A DNA stretch of 34,305 nt, from positions 1-34,305 of the forward strand of contig JAAFKI010000197.1 in the NCBI GenBank assembly GCA_021399345.1. The letters are read 5' to 3'. Positions 18,588-25,488 of the stretch are shown here, one piece after another; position 1 is the stretch's first letter, and each line of letters opens with the position of its first letter. This stretch comes from Candidatus Heimdallarchaeota archaeon. Its GTDB lineage: Archaea > Asgardarchaeota > Heimdallarchaeia > Heimdallarchaeales > Heimdallarchaeaceae. Position numbers and translations under genes: made by a program. The notes under the pieces are model-generated. The model did no database searches. It saw only the letters and a program-made list of their open reading frames with translations, and was not told the DNA's origin.

Positions 18588-19415
18588 ATGGAAGATAATG
18601 ACGATACTTTCAAAGAACTGAAGATATTCTCTAACACTATTAGAAGAGAGTTGGTTAGAGTTATCGGAGAATCCGGTTCTATTTCATTCAGTATGTTAAA
18701 AGACGAATTAACACTTACTGATGGTCGTTTATTCTTCCATCTCAAGAAGATAGAAAACTATCTCGAAAGGGATGAACAAAAATACTATAGATTAAATGAA
18801 GAAGGAAAAAGGATAAATTTTCAGCTATTTCACGATAAAGAAGTTTTGATATCAGATATAGTTGCAGGCAGTGAAGAAGATAAATCTATTAGTTTCCTGA
18901 ACCTAATAACACCTTCAGGAATGTTTTATTATTTCCTTGGAACAAAAACTAGAAGTTTTATCGAATTGCACATACTTCTCTTAGTGATCTGTTGGTTATT
19001 TGGTGTAACTAACAGTAGGTTCAGTTCAATCGAATCCATATTCGGAGGAGGTGCAATTGTTAATTCTCTTATATCAATAGCTCATTGGTATGTTTATCTG
19101 GGCTTAATTGCATTAATATTATGGATTCTTAAAACCAAATTTAATTACTTTGAACTATCAATCAGCGTTTTTATTGGTTTAATCCCCTATATTCTCTACC
19201 TTATTCCTGTAGGGATAATCTTCCTAGTGGGTGTAACAGTTCCTCAATGGGGAAGTATTCTCTTGACAATTTTATTCATAATTTGTAAAATTTGGTCTAC
19301 ATTGTTAATTGCTCAAGGAATAACAATCACTGCTAAACGTAAAAACTATGAATCCATACTTATTGCAGCTTCACTGATTCTAATAGATTATATCTACCTT
19401 CTATTTACTGTTTAG
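18588..19415 (+). CDS. Membrane-anchored winged-helix (ArsR-like) regulator
   Basis: The N-terminal about 80 residues form a winged helix of the ArsR/MarR type: FSNTIRRELVRVIGESGSISFSMLKDEL, then the recognition helix LTDGRLFFHLKKIENYL, then a wing with the tyrosine-rich YYRLNEEGKRI. The rest (about 110-275) holds five hydrophobic helices, so a DNA-binding domain is tethered to the membrane. One-component membrane regulators of this kind are common in archaea and may sense membrane or extracellular state; the signal here is unknown. A GTG three codons upstream was set aside because the TATA-like box points to the ATG. The palindrome at 18516-18533 just upstream suggests autoregulation and control of the divergent surface protein. 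Confidence 0.85.
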   Translation: MEDNDDTFKELKIFSNTIRRELVRVIGESGSISFSMLKDELTLTDGRLFFHLKKIENYLERDEQKYYRLNEEGKRINFQLFHDKEVLISDIVAGSEEDKSISFLNLITPSGMFYYFLGTKTRSFIELHILLLVICWLFGVTNSRFSSIESIFGGGAIVNSLISIAHWYVYLGLIALILWILKTKFNYFELSISVFIGLIPYILYLIPVGIIFLVGVTVPQWGSILLTILFIICKIWSTLLIAQGITITAKRKNYESILIAASLILIDYIYLLFTV

Positions 19416-19497
19416 AAAATAAATTGACAACTTTAGTTAACTGAATAAAAAGCATAATAAAAAAGAAAAACAATAATAATATGGAAAGTGCGAGTAC

Positions 19498-20148
19498 ATG
19501 GATAAAAGAAATCAACTAACAGTTCTGATTATTAGTTTAGTTATAATAGGCGGATCAATAGCAACACCCTTGACGATTCGAGATCATTCACTGATTTTAG
19601 ATGATTTCTTACATTCCCCTCTCTTTCCTATACTTGAAAATGAAGGAACCTTGAAGCTTTATTTTGAAAGCGATTTTACTGAAGAAAATACCACTTTACC
19701 TTTATCTCTTGATTACGGAATAAAAGCTTCTAATATATCTATTATAGTTCAAAGAATCTGGATTAATATTACTGATATAGAACTTATTGGTAAAAGAGCA
19801 GGAAATTCAGTTTTCTTCACCAGTGATGATGTATTTGATATTCTAGATGGTCTGTATGAAACACAGTTGTTAAAATCTGGTAACCTTACAGCTGCTGAAT
19901 ATTCAGGAATACAGCTTTTCTTTAATACAACAGTACTAATACAAACAAACGAGGATCTTTTCTACTTTGAACTTCAAGGAAAGGATTTTGTGGTTTTATC
20001 TTTCAATATGTTTGGACAAGAAAATAGTATGATAGATCTTAACATTGTTGAGGATACAATCAGTGAAGTGATACTAGATTTTAATCTAGAGATTTTATGG
20101 CAGAATAGCACAGTAAGAATGACAACGAAGGCTTTAGTACTAAATTAA
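19498..20148 (+). CDS. Secreted protein with DUF4382-like domain
   Basis: The 216-residue product has an N-terminal hydrophobic segment (8-24) that is a signal peptide or anchor. The rest resembles DUF4382: a GTLKLYFESD start, a strand IIVQRIWINITDIELI, then VFDILDGLYETQLLKSGNLTAAEYSGIQLFFN, matching the family pattern of an ITISDIEVH strand followed by FDLL, a LASG-type turn and YTQIRL. DUF4382 is a transthyretin-like beta-sandwich found in secreted or lipid-anchored proteins of unknown function. There is no C-terminal membrane helix and no lipobox. Sequons (NTT, NIS, NLT, NST) suggest exposure. It follows the winged-helix regulator by 82 bases containing a half-site of the upstream palindrome. 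The assignment is from memory of the family pattern. Confidence 0.7.
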   Translation: MDKRNQLTVLIISLVIIGGSIATPLTIRDHSLILDDFLHSPLFPILENEGTLKLYFESDFTEENTTLPLSLDYGIKASNISIIVQRIWINITDIELIGKRAGNSVFFTSDDVFDILDGLYETQLLKSGNLTAAEYSGIQLFFNTTVLIQTNEDLFYFELQGKDFVVLSFNMFGQENSMIDLNIVEDTISEVILDFNLEILWQNSTVRMTTKALVLN

Positions 20149-20202
20149 ATCTACACAGTTTAAGGAAAAGACTAAAGAATTGTTCATTTTTCAATAAATT
20201 AT

Positions 20203-21045
20203 ATGGCTATCAATTACTCAACTATTCTACCACATGGTTTTAATTTAATAGAAGAAATTTATCCTAATCCTAATGATGAATGGAAACAGCTCATCGAAGC
20301 TATGAAATTAGTAGCTAAAGAGATTTATGAAGTTGATCCACAAGTAATCATTATTGCTTCTCCACATAATCTGAGGATAGATGGGCAAATTGGTATAATC
20401 ACCTCAGAATGGATTGAAGGAATTTGGTGGAATGATGAGAAAACAAAGAAAGCAGAACTAAAATTCAAAATTGACAGAAGTACATCCAATCTTATTTATC
20501 AAAGAGCGAAAATGATGGATTTGCCAATTGTGGCTGTTAACTATGGAGCTGCAGAAGGAGAATATTCATCAATGAAAATGGATTGGGGGACAATGATTCC
20601 TCTTTGGTATGTAAATGAGATTTACAAACAAAACAAGAAAGATGTTCCTCCTGTTGTCTTGATCACTCCATCTAGAGAAATACCCTGGTCTAATCTAGTT
20701 GATTTTGGGAAGATGATGAATGGAGTTTGTGTCAATAACAAAATCAAATCAGTTTATATCGCTAGTTGCGATCATGGTCATGCACATGATCCGGACGGAC
20801 CTTACGGTTATCATCCCGCTTCCAAGGTTTTTGATGATCAGATAACTGAGTTGATTCAAAAAAATGAACTGAATAAAATATTAACTCTCTCGCCAGAATT
20901 CTTAGACCATGCAAAACCTGATAGTTTTTGGCAAATGCTAATTTTGTTAGGAATTTTAGAAGTTTCAGATCTAAAAAATGATTTGTGTGTTTATGGATGT
21001 CCTGAATACTATGGAATGATTGTAGCTGGATTTAAGAAGATTTGA
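20203..21045 (+). CDS. Class III extradiol dioxygenase (LigB-type) family protein
   Basis: The 280 residues follow the LigB fold, with metal-site residues in the right order and spacing: His11 (ILPHGF), His55 (IASPHN) and Glu268 (GCPEYYG) as predicted Fe(II) ligands, and His191 (SCDHGHAH) as the acid/base. LigB of Sphingobium uses H12, H61, E242 and H195. The family cleaves catechols next to the hydroxyls with O2, and includes DOPA dioxygenases and the ring-cleaving HpcB/MhpB. The usual substrate-pocket motif DHG before the central helix reads DWG here (residues 127-129, in MDWGTMIPLW), so substrate or activity may differ. It lies alone downstream of the DUF4382-like gene. No hydrolase or dehydrogenase of an aromatic meta-cleavage pathway is adjacent. 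MEMO-like non-enzymatic relatives are an alternative. Confidence 0.85.
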   Translation: MAINYSTILPHGFNLIEEIYPNPNDEWKQLIEAMKLVAKEIYEVDPQVIIIASPHNLRIDGQIGIITSEWIEGIWWNDEKTKKAELKFKIDRSTSNLIYQRAKMMDLPIVAVNYGAAEGEYSSMKMDWGTMIPLWYVNEIYKQNKKDVPPVVLITPSREIPWSNLVDFGKMMNGVCVNNKIKSVYIASCDHGHAHDPDGPYGYHPASKVFDDQITELIQKNELNKILTLSPEFLDHAKPDSFWQMLILLGILEVSDLKNDLCVYGCPEYYGMIVAGFKKI

Positions 21046-21163
21046 TTTCAAATGGATAGTTATATTGGTAAGACTTACATATTTTATTCTGTTTCACTAT
21101 CCAATAAAGAGAAATAGCTTCTTTAGAGATACATTTTTCTTCTTCATCTTTTCTAACTTCCAT
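21032..21163 (-). CDS. Possible small protein (43 residues)
   Basis: An ATG frame on the minus strand encodes a charged 43-residue product starting MEVRKDEEEKC. A TATA-like TTTTATATCC lies about 30 bases upstream of the ATG (21188-21197), just where a leaderless promoter would be. Its end overlaps the last 14 bases of the facing dioxygenase gene. No family is recognised. The promoter spacing is the only positive evidence and chance is possible. Confidence 0.3.
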   Translation of the reverse strand: MEVRKDEEEKCISKEAISLYWIVKQNKICKSYQYNYPFEIKSS

Positions 21164-21404
21164 GATTCTCTTTCATAAGTTACATGTGGATATAAAACTA
21201 ATAATTTGGAGTCTATTTGAAGAAAAAAGGAAAGGGAATTTTTGAATCATATAAACTTCCCTTATCAACCAACTAAAAAGAAAAACTTCGCACTAATCTC
21301 TCCTTTAGTATTCCTGATACTGTTAATACATATGGTTTTTGTTTACAGTAGAAGAGAATCAAAAAATACAATAAAACCTAAAAAGCCAAAGTTGTTCAGA
21401 TGTA
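21046..21404. other. Gene-poor interval with two possible small ORFs
   Basis: This 359-base stretch between the dioxygenase and the beta-helix gene has no large gene. It contains most of a 43-codon ATG frame on the minus strand and a 59-codon TTG frame on the plus strand with one hydrophobic helix. No tRNA-like fold, repeat array or strong hairpin was seen. Confidence 0.6.
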
Positions 21405-21421
21405 CTATCTTTTTCTTTTAG
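21242..21421 (+). CDS. Possible small single-helix membrane protein (59 residues)
   Basis: A TTG start with purine-rich GGAAAGGGA just upstream opens a 59-residue frame. A basic stretch PTKKK is followed by a hydrophobic helix (FALISPLVFLILLIHMVFVY) and another basic stretch RRESKNTIKPKKPK, the pattern of a small membrane protein. The last codons overlap the end of the facing beta-helix gene by 17 bases. There is no recognised homology; the topology is suggestive only. Confidence 0.25.
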   Translation: MNHINFPYQPTKKKNFALISPLVFLILLIHMVFVYSRRESKNTIKPKKPKLFRCTIFFF

Positions 21422-23084
21422 AACTAAATCGGAAATAACCAAATACAATTAGTGGGATAAGTACAACTAAAGAAAGAAATGAATAGTAAATATTCTTATT
21501 TCTATAAACTGGAGGTTCAGAGAGAGGATAAGGATCTTCAGTTCCTGCAAATCCGTCTATACTATAGCTACCTACTCCTAAATAGTCTTCCCAGTAATTA
21601 CCTTCTAGAGTTGACAAATCATACCAAAGATTATTTTGTCCATCATCTTTTGCTTGAGCTGTTCCATAATATTGATTGTTATTTCTGAAGGAATTATGGT
21701 GTATTGAATTGTTTTTCGAGTATAGATCCAGAACCACTCCCCAAAAAGGATTTGATTCAAAAGTATTATATGTAATTGAACAATACGATGTATATTCAGC
21801 TAATATTCCATACAAACCATTAGAAGTACTAATGGAATTTAGCACTTCAATACTATAGGAGTATCTAAGGTGGATTCCTCCTTCATTATTTGAGCTCAAA
21901 ATAGAGTCTTTAAACATTAGTTGATTTGAAAATAAAACACTAATAGCAATATGAGTATTGGAGATTATTTGGTTAGAAATAACCCCTTGGGTACAATTTA
22001 TTATAACCAGTTGTCCATAATTGCTTTTTCTGATTTTAAAATCTTGTAAGTTAATTAGAAAACCTAAGGGTTTTCCGTTAACCAAATTGGAACTTACTTC
22101 ATATGTCAAGAAAATTTCAACTTTGTCATCTGAAAATTCAAAACCACAGTTTTCTAGCTGATTTTGATAAATTCTTGAATTTTCAGATTTTTTAACCCAA
22201 ATTCCAATACCTGAAGTTGAACAATAGTTATTCTCAACAGAACAATTTTCTGAGGATGAAATGAAAATACCCCTTCCCGATGCAAAACAACTATTGTCAG
22301 TTACAATGACATCACTTGAATAAATAACAAAAATGTTGTTATTTAAGTTATCACTGCAATAATTGTTAGTTACATATGATGAATTCGAATCTACAAGTCG
22401 TATTCCTCCATTAATAGTGTTGTTATGACATGAATTCTTTTCTACAAAAGAACGTTTACTTCCGTCAAGTAAGAGTCCACCTCTCAGGTTATTAGTACAA
22501 GTGTTATTTGAGGCTATACTTGAATTACAGTTTGAAAGATACAGTCCAACCCAATTATTTTTTGTACAATAATTATTAGAAATAATAGGGTTATGTGAGG
22601 ATCCCACAACTATTCCATGCCAAGAGTTATACTTGCAGATATTTCCAGTAACAGTAGTGTAATTCGAATCTAAAACTCTAATACCATGATAGAGATGATT
22701 TGTACAAGTGTTATTGATAATTTGCGCTGTTCCAGCTGACACATTCGATACATGAATGCCATAACTATCTGCATCTATATAACAATCACTTATAATGAAG
22801 AATTTTGAAGTATTGATAATTTCTATTCCTGAAGTAACATTCGTTGTTATATTCAAGTTTTGAATTAAAAAAGGAGATTCTGGAGTTCCATTGCCTGGAA
22901 ATCCATAAAAAGAAAAAGCTGTATCATTTTTAATTAATATAGGGGCATGATTAATAAGAAGTAATAAAGAATGTGAATCACTGGTTTCATCTATGTTCTC
23001 TGCTGTATTAGTGACATTTTGAATGCTCACTAAAAAAAGAAAAAAAAGAAGAAAAGCTAGTACTTTTGAATATTTCACACTCAT
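21405..23084 (-). CDS. Secreted right-handed beta-helix (NosD/PbH1-like) surface protein with cysteine ladder
   Basis: The product has about 559 residues from the ATG at 23084, which begins a clean signal peptide (MSVKYSKVLAFLLFFLFLVS). An in-frame ATG at 23156 would add 24 residues, bury the signal and overlap the caspase gene, so I rejected it. The body is a series of 22-24-residue PbH1 coils of the NosD type, rich in Asn-Asn turns, then a C-terminal helix (about 530-550) with the tail SSKRKR. In about nine consecutive coils the turn ends in Cys (residues 101, 127, 150, 173, 196, 219, 243, 266, 288), stacking one cysteine per rung. The penultimate region (NNLWYDLSTLEGNYWEDY) is the conserved NosD-type cap. 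Such helices bind or cleave polysaccharides or act as adhesins; no catalytic site is evident. The caspase-like gene lies 43 bases upstream, so the two may be co-transcribed. Confidence 0.88.
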   Translation of the reverse strand: MSVKYSKVLAFLLFFLFLVSIQNVTNTAENIDETSDSHSLLLLINHAPILIKNDTAFSFYGFPGNGTPESPFLIQNLNITTNVTSGIEIINTSKFFIISDCYIDADSYGIHVSNVSAGTAQIINNTCTNHLYHGIRVLDSNYTTVTGNICKYNSWHGIVVGSSHNPIISNNYCTKNNWVGLYLSNCNSSIASNNTCTNNLRGGLLLDGSKRSFVEKNSCHNNTINGGIRLVDSNSSYVTNNYCSDNLNNNIFVIYSSDVIVTDNSCFASGRGIFISSSENCSVENNYCSTSGIGIWVKKSENSRIYQNQLENCGFEFSDDKVEIFLTYEVSSNLVNGKPLGFLINLQDFKIRKSNYGQLVIINCTQGVISNQIISNTHIAISVLFSNQLMFKDSILSSNNEGGIHLRYSYSIEVLNSISTSNGLYGILAEYTSYCSITYNTFESNPFWGVVLDLYSKNNSIHHNSFRNNNQYYGTAQAKDDGQNNLWYDLSTLEGNYWEDYLGVGSYSIDGFAGTEDPYPLSEPPVYRNKNIYYSFLSLVVLIPLIVFGYFRFSSKRKR

Positions 23085-23127
23085 CTTCTCACATCTTTTC
23101 TTATTAATCTTATTGTGATATATTCCC

Positions 23128-24234
23128 TTATCTAGATAAACAGAAATCTTCACCATAATAGTTAGATCTCTTTGGAAAAGTAACTGTACTATATTCAGGT
23201 AGCTCTAGAAGGGCAAAGAGATTATGTGCTATATATGCTGTATAGAAAATACTATCGAAACTTGCAGTTGTGCTCAAATCATATCCTGGAGGGGTACGTT
23301 CAGAACTTCCTCCCCAAGAGTATCTAAGGAAACAATAAGTCCAGCATCCTAATTCATTGCCTTCATCTTCGTAAGCAATTTGATTTATATCTGCGGCTGC
23401 AGCTAAAAAGAAATGACTCTTAATACTCAAATCAGCTATTCCTGTATCCATTCCATAGCTATGACAACTGTCAAAAAAGAGGAATATTCTTTCAGCTTTA
23501 CAGTCATCAAAGATATTAGCAAGCTCTGTATGGTTGAGAAAGCCATCCTCTCCTCCTCCACCAACATCAGCATCTTCCATACACAAAGAGTATGCTCCCA
23601 CATTGTCTCCGTGTCCTGAGAAAATGAAGGCTATTATATCTCCTCCATCTGCGTTCGATACAACATAATTAAGTTCTGATTTTACATTGCTTTCTGTAGC
23701 TTTTCCTATGCCTTCCTCCGCGTCGTCTTCATACTGTTTAACGTAATCAAAATCTAAACCAGTTGAATTTGTTAAATGTTTATTCCATTCATCTGCATCA
23801 TTTTCACAGTACAAAAGAGTTGTGTAGTTATCATGTGCATAATCATTTATTCCAACTATTACTGCATATGTTTTCACAAATATTAGTTCGAAATCATATA
23901 TCCAAGGTTCTCCTATGTCCCTAGCTAAAACATGGACTGATTCAGACGTATAGTTGGTTTTTGAAACATGCAGTGTCAAGTAATCTGTTGTACTTACATA
24001 TTCTCTGAATTCGTAATGACCATTCCCTTCAGTTATATAAGTATCTAATGTGATACTGCCTTTTTTCAACTTAACAGTAGCTCCGCTGAGGTTGCCTTCT
24101 TCATATGTAATAGTTCCGTTCCATTCTACCCAATTCCAGAACGCAGAAACGTTGTTTGTGTTCAGAACTGAGGACAGCGAAAATATTACAAGGATTAATA
24201 ATCCTATCGTTTTTACATTTTTATTTACTTTCAT
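23128..24234 (-). CDS. Secreted caspase-like (C14/metacaspase-type) peptidase
   Basis: About 368 residues. A signal peptide (hydrophobic 13-28) is followed by a small beta-sandwich (about 37-122) like carboxypeptidase regulatory domains (GTITYEEGNLSGATVKL...TEGNGHYEF), then a caspase fold. Numbered from the upstream GTG, the fold opens with YAVIVGINDY and an asparagine-aspartate helix (CENDADEWNKHL). It has the catalytic histidine His211 in FIFSGHGDN and catalytic cysteine Cys260 in FLFFDSCHSYGM, both in the canonical SGHG and DSC contexts. C14 enzymes cleave after Asp, Arg or Lys; here the protease would act outside the cell, which is unusual for the family. Acidic GGGGEDG and DADEWN loops could bind calcium, as in metacaspases. 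The start is GTG 24243 or ATG 24234; I use the ATG. A TATA-like AATATAAGTAT lies upstream. The beta-helix gene follows. Confidence 0.88.
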   Translation of the reverse strand: MKVNKNVKTIGLLILVIFSLSSVLNTNNVSAFWNWVEWNGTITYEEGNLSGATVKLKKGSITLDTYITEGNGHYEFREYVSTTDYLTLHVSKTNYTSESVHVLARDIGEPWIYDFELIFVKTYAVIVGINDYAHDNYTTLLYCENDADEWNKHLTNSTGLDFDYVKQYEDDAEEGIGKATESNVKSELNYVVSNADGGDIIAFIFSGHGDNVGAYSLCMEDADVGGGGEDGFLNHTELANIFDDCKAERIFLFFDSCHSYGMDTGIADLSIKSHFFLAAAADINQIAYEDEGNELGCWTYCFLRYSWGGSSERTPPGYDLSTTASFDSIFYTAYIAHNLFALLELPEYSTVTFPKRSNYYGEDFCLSR

Positions 24235-24421
24235 TTTTTTCACTGATTATTTTTTTACCACATACAGTGGCATACTTATATTTAGATTTGAGTATTTAAG
24301 GTGCTAGAACATTTCATGACAAGTGAAAAAATGAATCTAGAAGCATTGAAATCCTTTTTTCTATTCATTCCTCCTTTCGTTCATGTATAAAGCTTTTATA
24401 GTAGTACGAAGGAGAAAAATT

Positions 24422-24493
24422 GGAGCTAGTGACTTTCCTTTGCTTTACTTTCGTTTCACTGATGAATTTAGTTTAAGGGTTTGAGCTAGCTCC
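24422..24493. repeat. Inverted repeat with 8-bp arms spanning 72 bases
   Basis: GGAGCTAG (24422-24429) and CTAGCTCC (24486-24493) pair perfectly. The span equals a tRNA length, but no T-loop GTTCRA, D-arm or anticodon stem can be drawn on either strand. It could be the closing stem of a small RNA or chance, as the right arm sits in a 10-bp palindrome GAGCTAGCTC. Confidence 0.3.
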
Positions 24494-24731
24494 ATCATTC
24501 TTCGACAATCTTCTGTTATATCTTATTACTTAGTTGAAACCATTGTCGTTCTATGAATTGAATGCTCACATATTTAAACAGATTTCTTTATATAAACATC
24601 ATTGATACAAACTGAAAGACTATTATCCTGAAAATTTATCAAGAACATCATACAGATGATTTTCTTCTTCGAAAATCAATTCCTTTTCCCCAATATATTT
24701 AAGAAAATGTAATTATAATTTCTCACCAAAT

Positions 24732-24736
24732 AGGAG
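24732..24736 (+). promoter_or_regulatory. Shine-Dalgarno AGGAG of the SagB gene
   Basis: AGGAG is only 2 bases before the first ATG (24739) but 8 bases before the second in-frame ATG (24745). Normal spacing therefore selects the second. Confidence 0.55.
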
Positions 24737-24744
24737 TTATGAAA

Positions 24745-25488
24745 ATGGATCATATTGGTAAAGAATTCATGAAAAAAACTCAATATAAATTTGTTTCAAG
24801 CTCTGATCAGAGTCAACAACTTCCCCAACCACCTCTTGAGATGGAATATGCTCATAAGATGAGAAGTATAAATTTACCAAAACCTGAAGAGATAGAAATA
24901 GATGATTATAGTTTAAGAAAAGCTATTGAAGAAAGAAAAAGTGTTAGAAAATATTCAGATGAACCCATTACTTTGGAGGAACTCTCTTGGTTACTATGGG
25001 CAACACAAGGAGTCAAAGAAGTTCATGGAAATAATTCGGCTACACTACGAAACGTCCCTTCAGCTGGCGCTAGACATGCTATTGAAACTTTCTTGTTGAT
25101 TAATAATGTCAAAGACTTTGAACCAGGAATCTATAGGTATATAGCTTTGGAACATAAACTAGTAGAATATATTCTTGAAGAAGGAATAGATGATAAAGTA
25201 GCTGAAGCAGCTTATGGACAAAAGATGGTGAAAAATGATTCAGTAACTTTTATCTGGGTCGCAGATATTTATCGTATGTTCTGGAGATATGTTGAGCGAG
25301 GATACAGGTACATTCACATAGATGCGGGACATATTTGCCAAAATCTCTATCTAGCAGCTGAAAACATTAACTCAGGTGTTTGTGCTATTGCAGCTTTTCA
25401 TGATGAGATGTTTAACGATTTACTTAAGCTTGACAAAGATGAACAGTTTGTCGTCTATTTGGCATCCGTTGGGAAGAAAAATAAATGA
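24745..25488 (+). CDS. SagB-type oxidoreductase (nitroreductase fold)
   Basis: A 247-residue FMN oxidoreductase of the SagB/ThcOx branch. It has a long N-terminal lead (PQPPLEMEY, then LPKPEEIEIDDYSLRKAIEERKSVRKYSDEPITLEELSWLLWATQGV), the flavin-binding NVPSAGARHAIETFLLINNV, and the C-terminal DAGHICQNLYLAAENINSGVCAIAAF. Length and the ATQGV and PSAGARH motifs separate it from ordinary nitroreductases. In peptide-toxin clusters SagB oxidises azolines to azoles, but many stand-alone members of unknown substrate exist. Its stop overlaps the start of a CPBP protease gene by four bases, so the two are translationally coupled. The start is the ATG with well-spaced AGGAG. Confidence 0.9.
   Translation: MDHIGKEFMKKTQYKFVSSSDQSQQLPQPPLEMEYAHKMRSINLPKPEEIEIDDYSLRKAIEERKSVRKYSDEPITLEELSWLLWATQGVKEVHGNNSATLRNVPSAGARHAIETFLLINNVKDFEPGIYRYIALEHKLVEYILEEGIDDKVAEAAYGQKMVKNDSVTFIWVADIYRMFWRYVERGYRYIHIDAGHICQNLYLAAENINSGVCAIAAFHDEMFNDLLKLDKDEQFVVYLASVGKKNK

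Larger units (their letters stand above)
24244..24738. other. Gene-free interval of about 500 bases
   Basis: No convincing protein gene is present; the best frame is 24 codons at 24316. It must hold the caspase promoter on the minus side. On the plus side a TATA-like CTTTTATAG (24392-24400) lies about 25 bases before the inverted repeat 24422-24493, a possible small RNA. A GTTTCACTGA decamer at 24453 recurs in two other intergenic regions. TATA-like TTTATATAA (near 24590) and AATATATTTAA (near 24695) stand before the SagB gene. Confidence 0.5.

Noticed and set aside
19481..19519. 12-codon upstream ORF overlapping the start of the DUF4382-like gene
   Set aside because: Too short to judge; ATG and stop occur by chance often in such AT-rich DNA, and nothing suggests attenuation.
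23085..23156. Longer start (ATG 23156) for the beta-helix protein
   Set aside because: It would put 24 polar residues before a clean signal peptide and overlap the caspase gene; ATG 23084 fits better.
24316..24390. 24-codon ORF with AAGGTG upstream in the gene-free interval
   Set aside because: Spacing of the ribosome site is too long and the peptide has no distinctive feature.
24422..24493. A tRNA gene of 72 bases closed by GGAGCTAG/CTAGCTCC
   Set aside because: No GTTCRA T-loop, D-arm or anticodon stem can be drawn on either strand; only the end stem matches.
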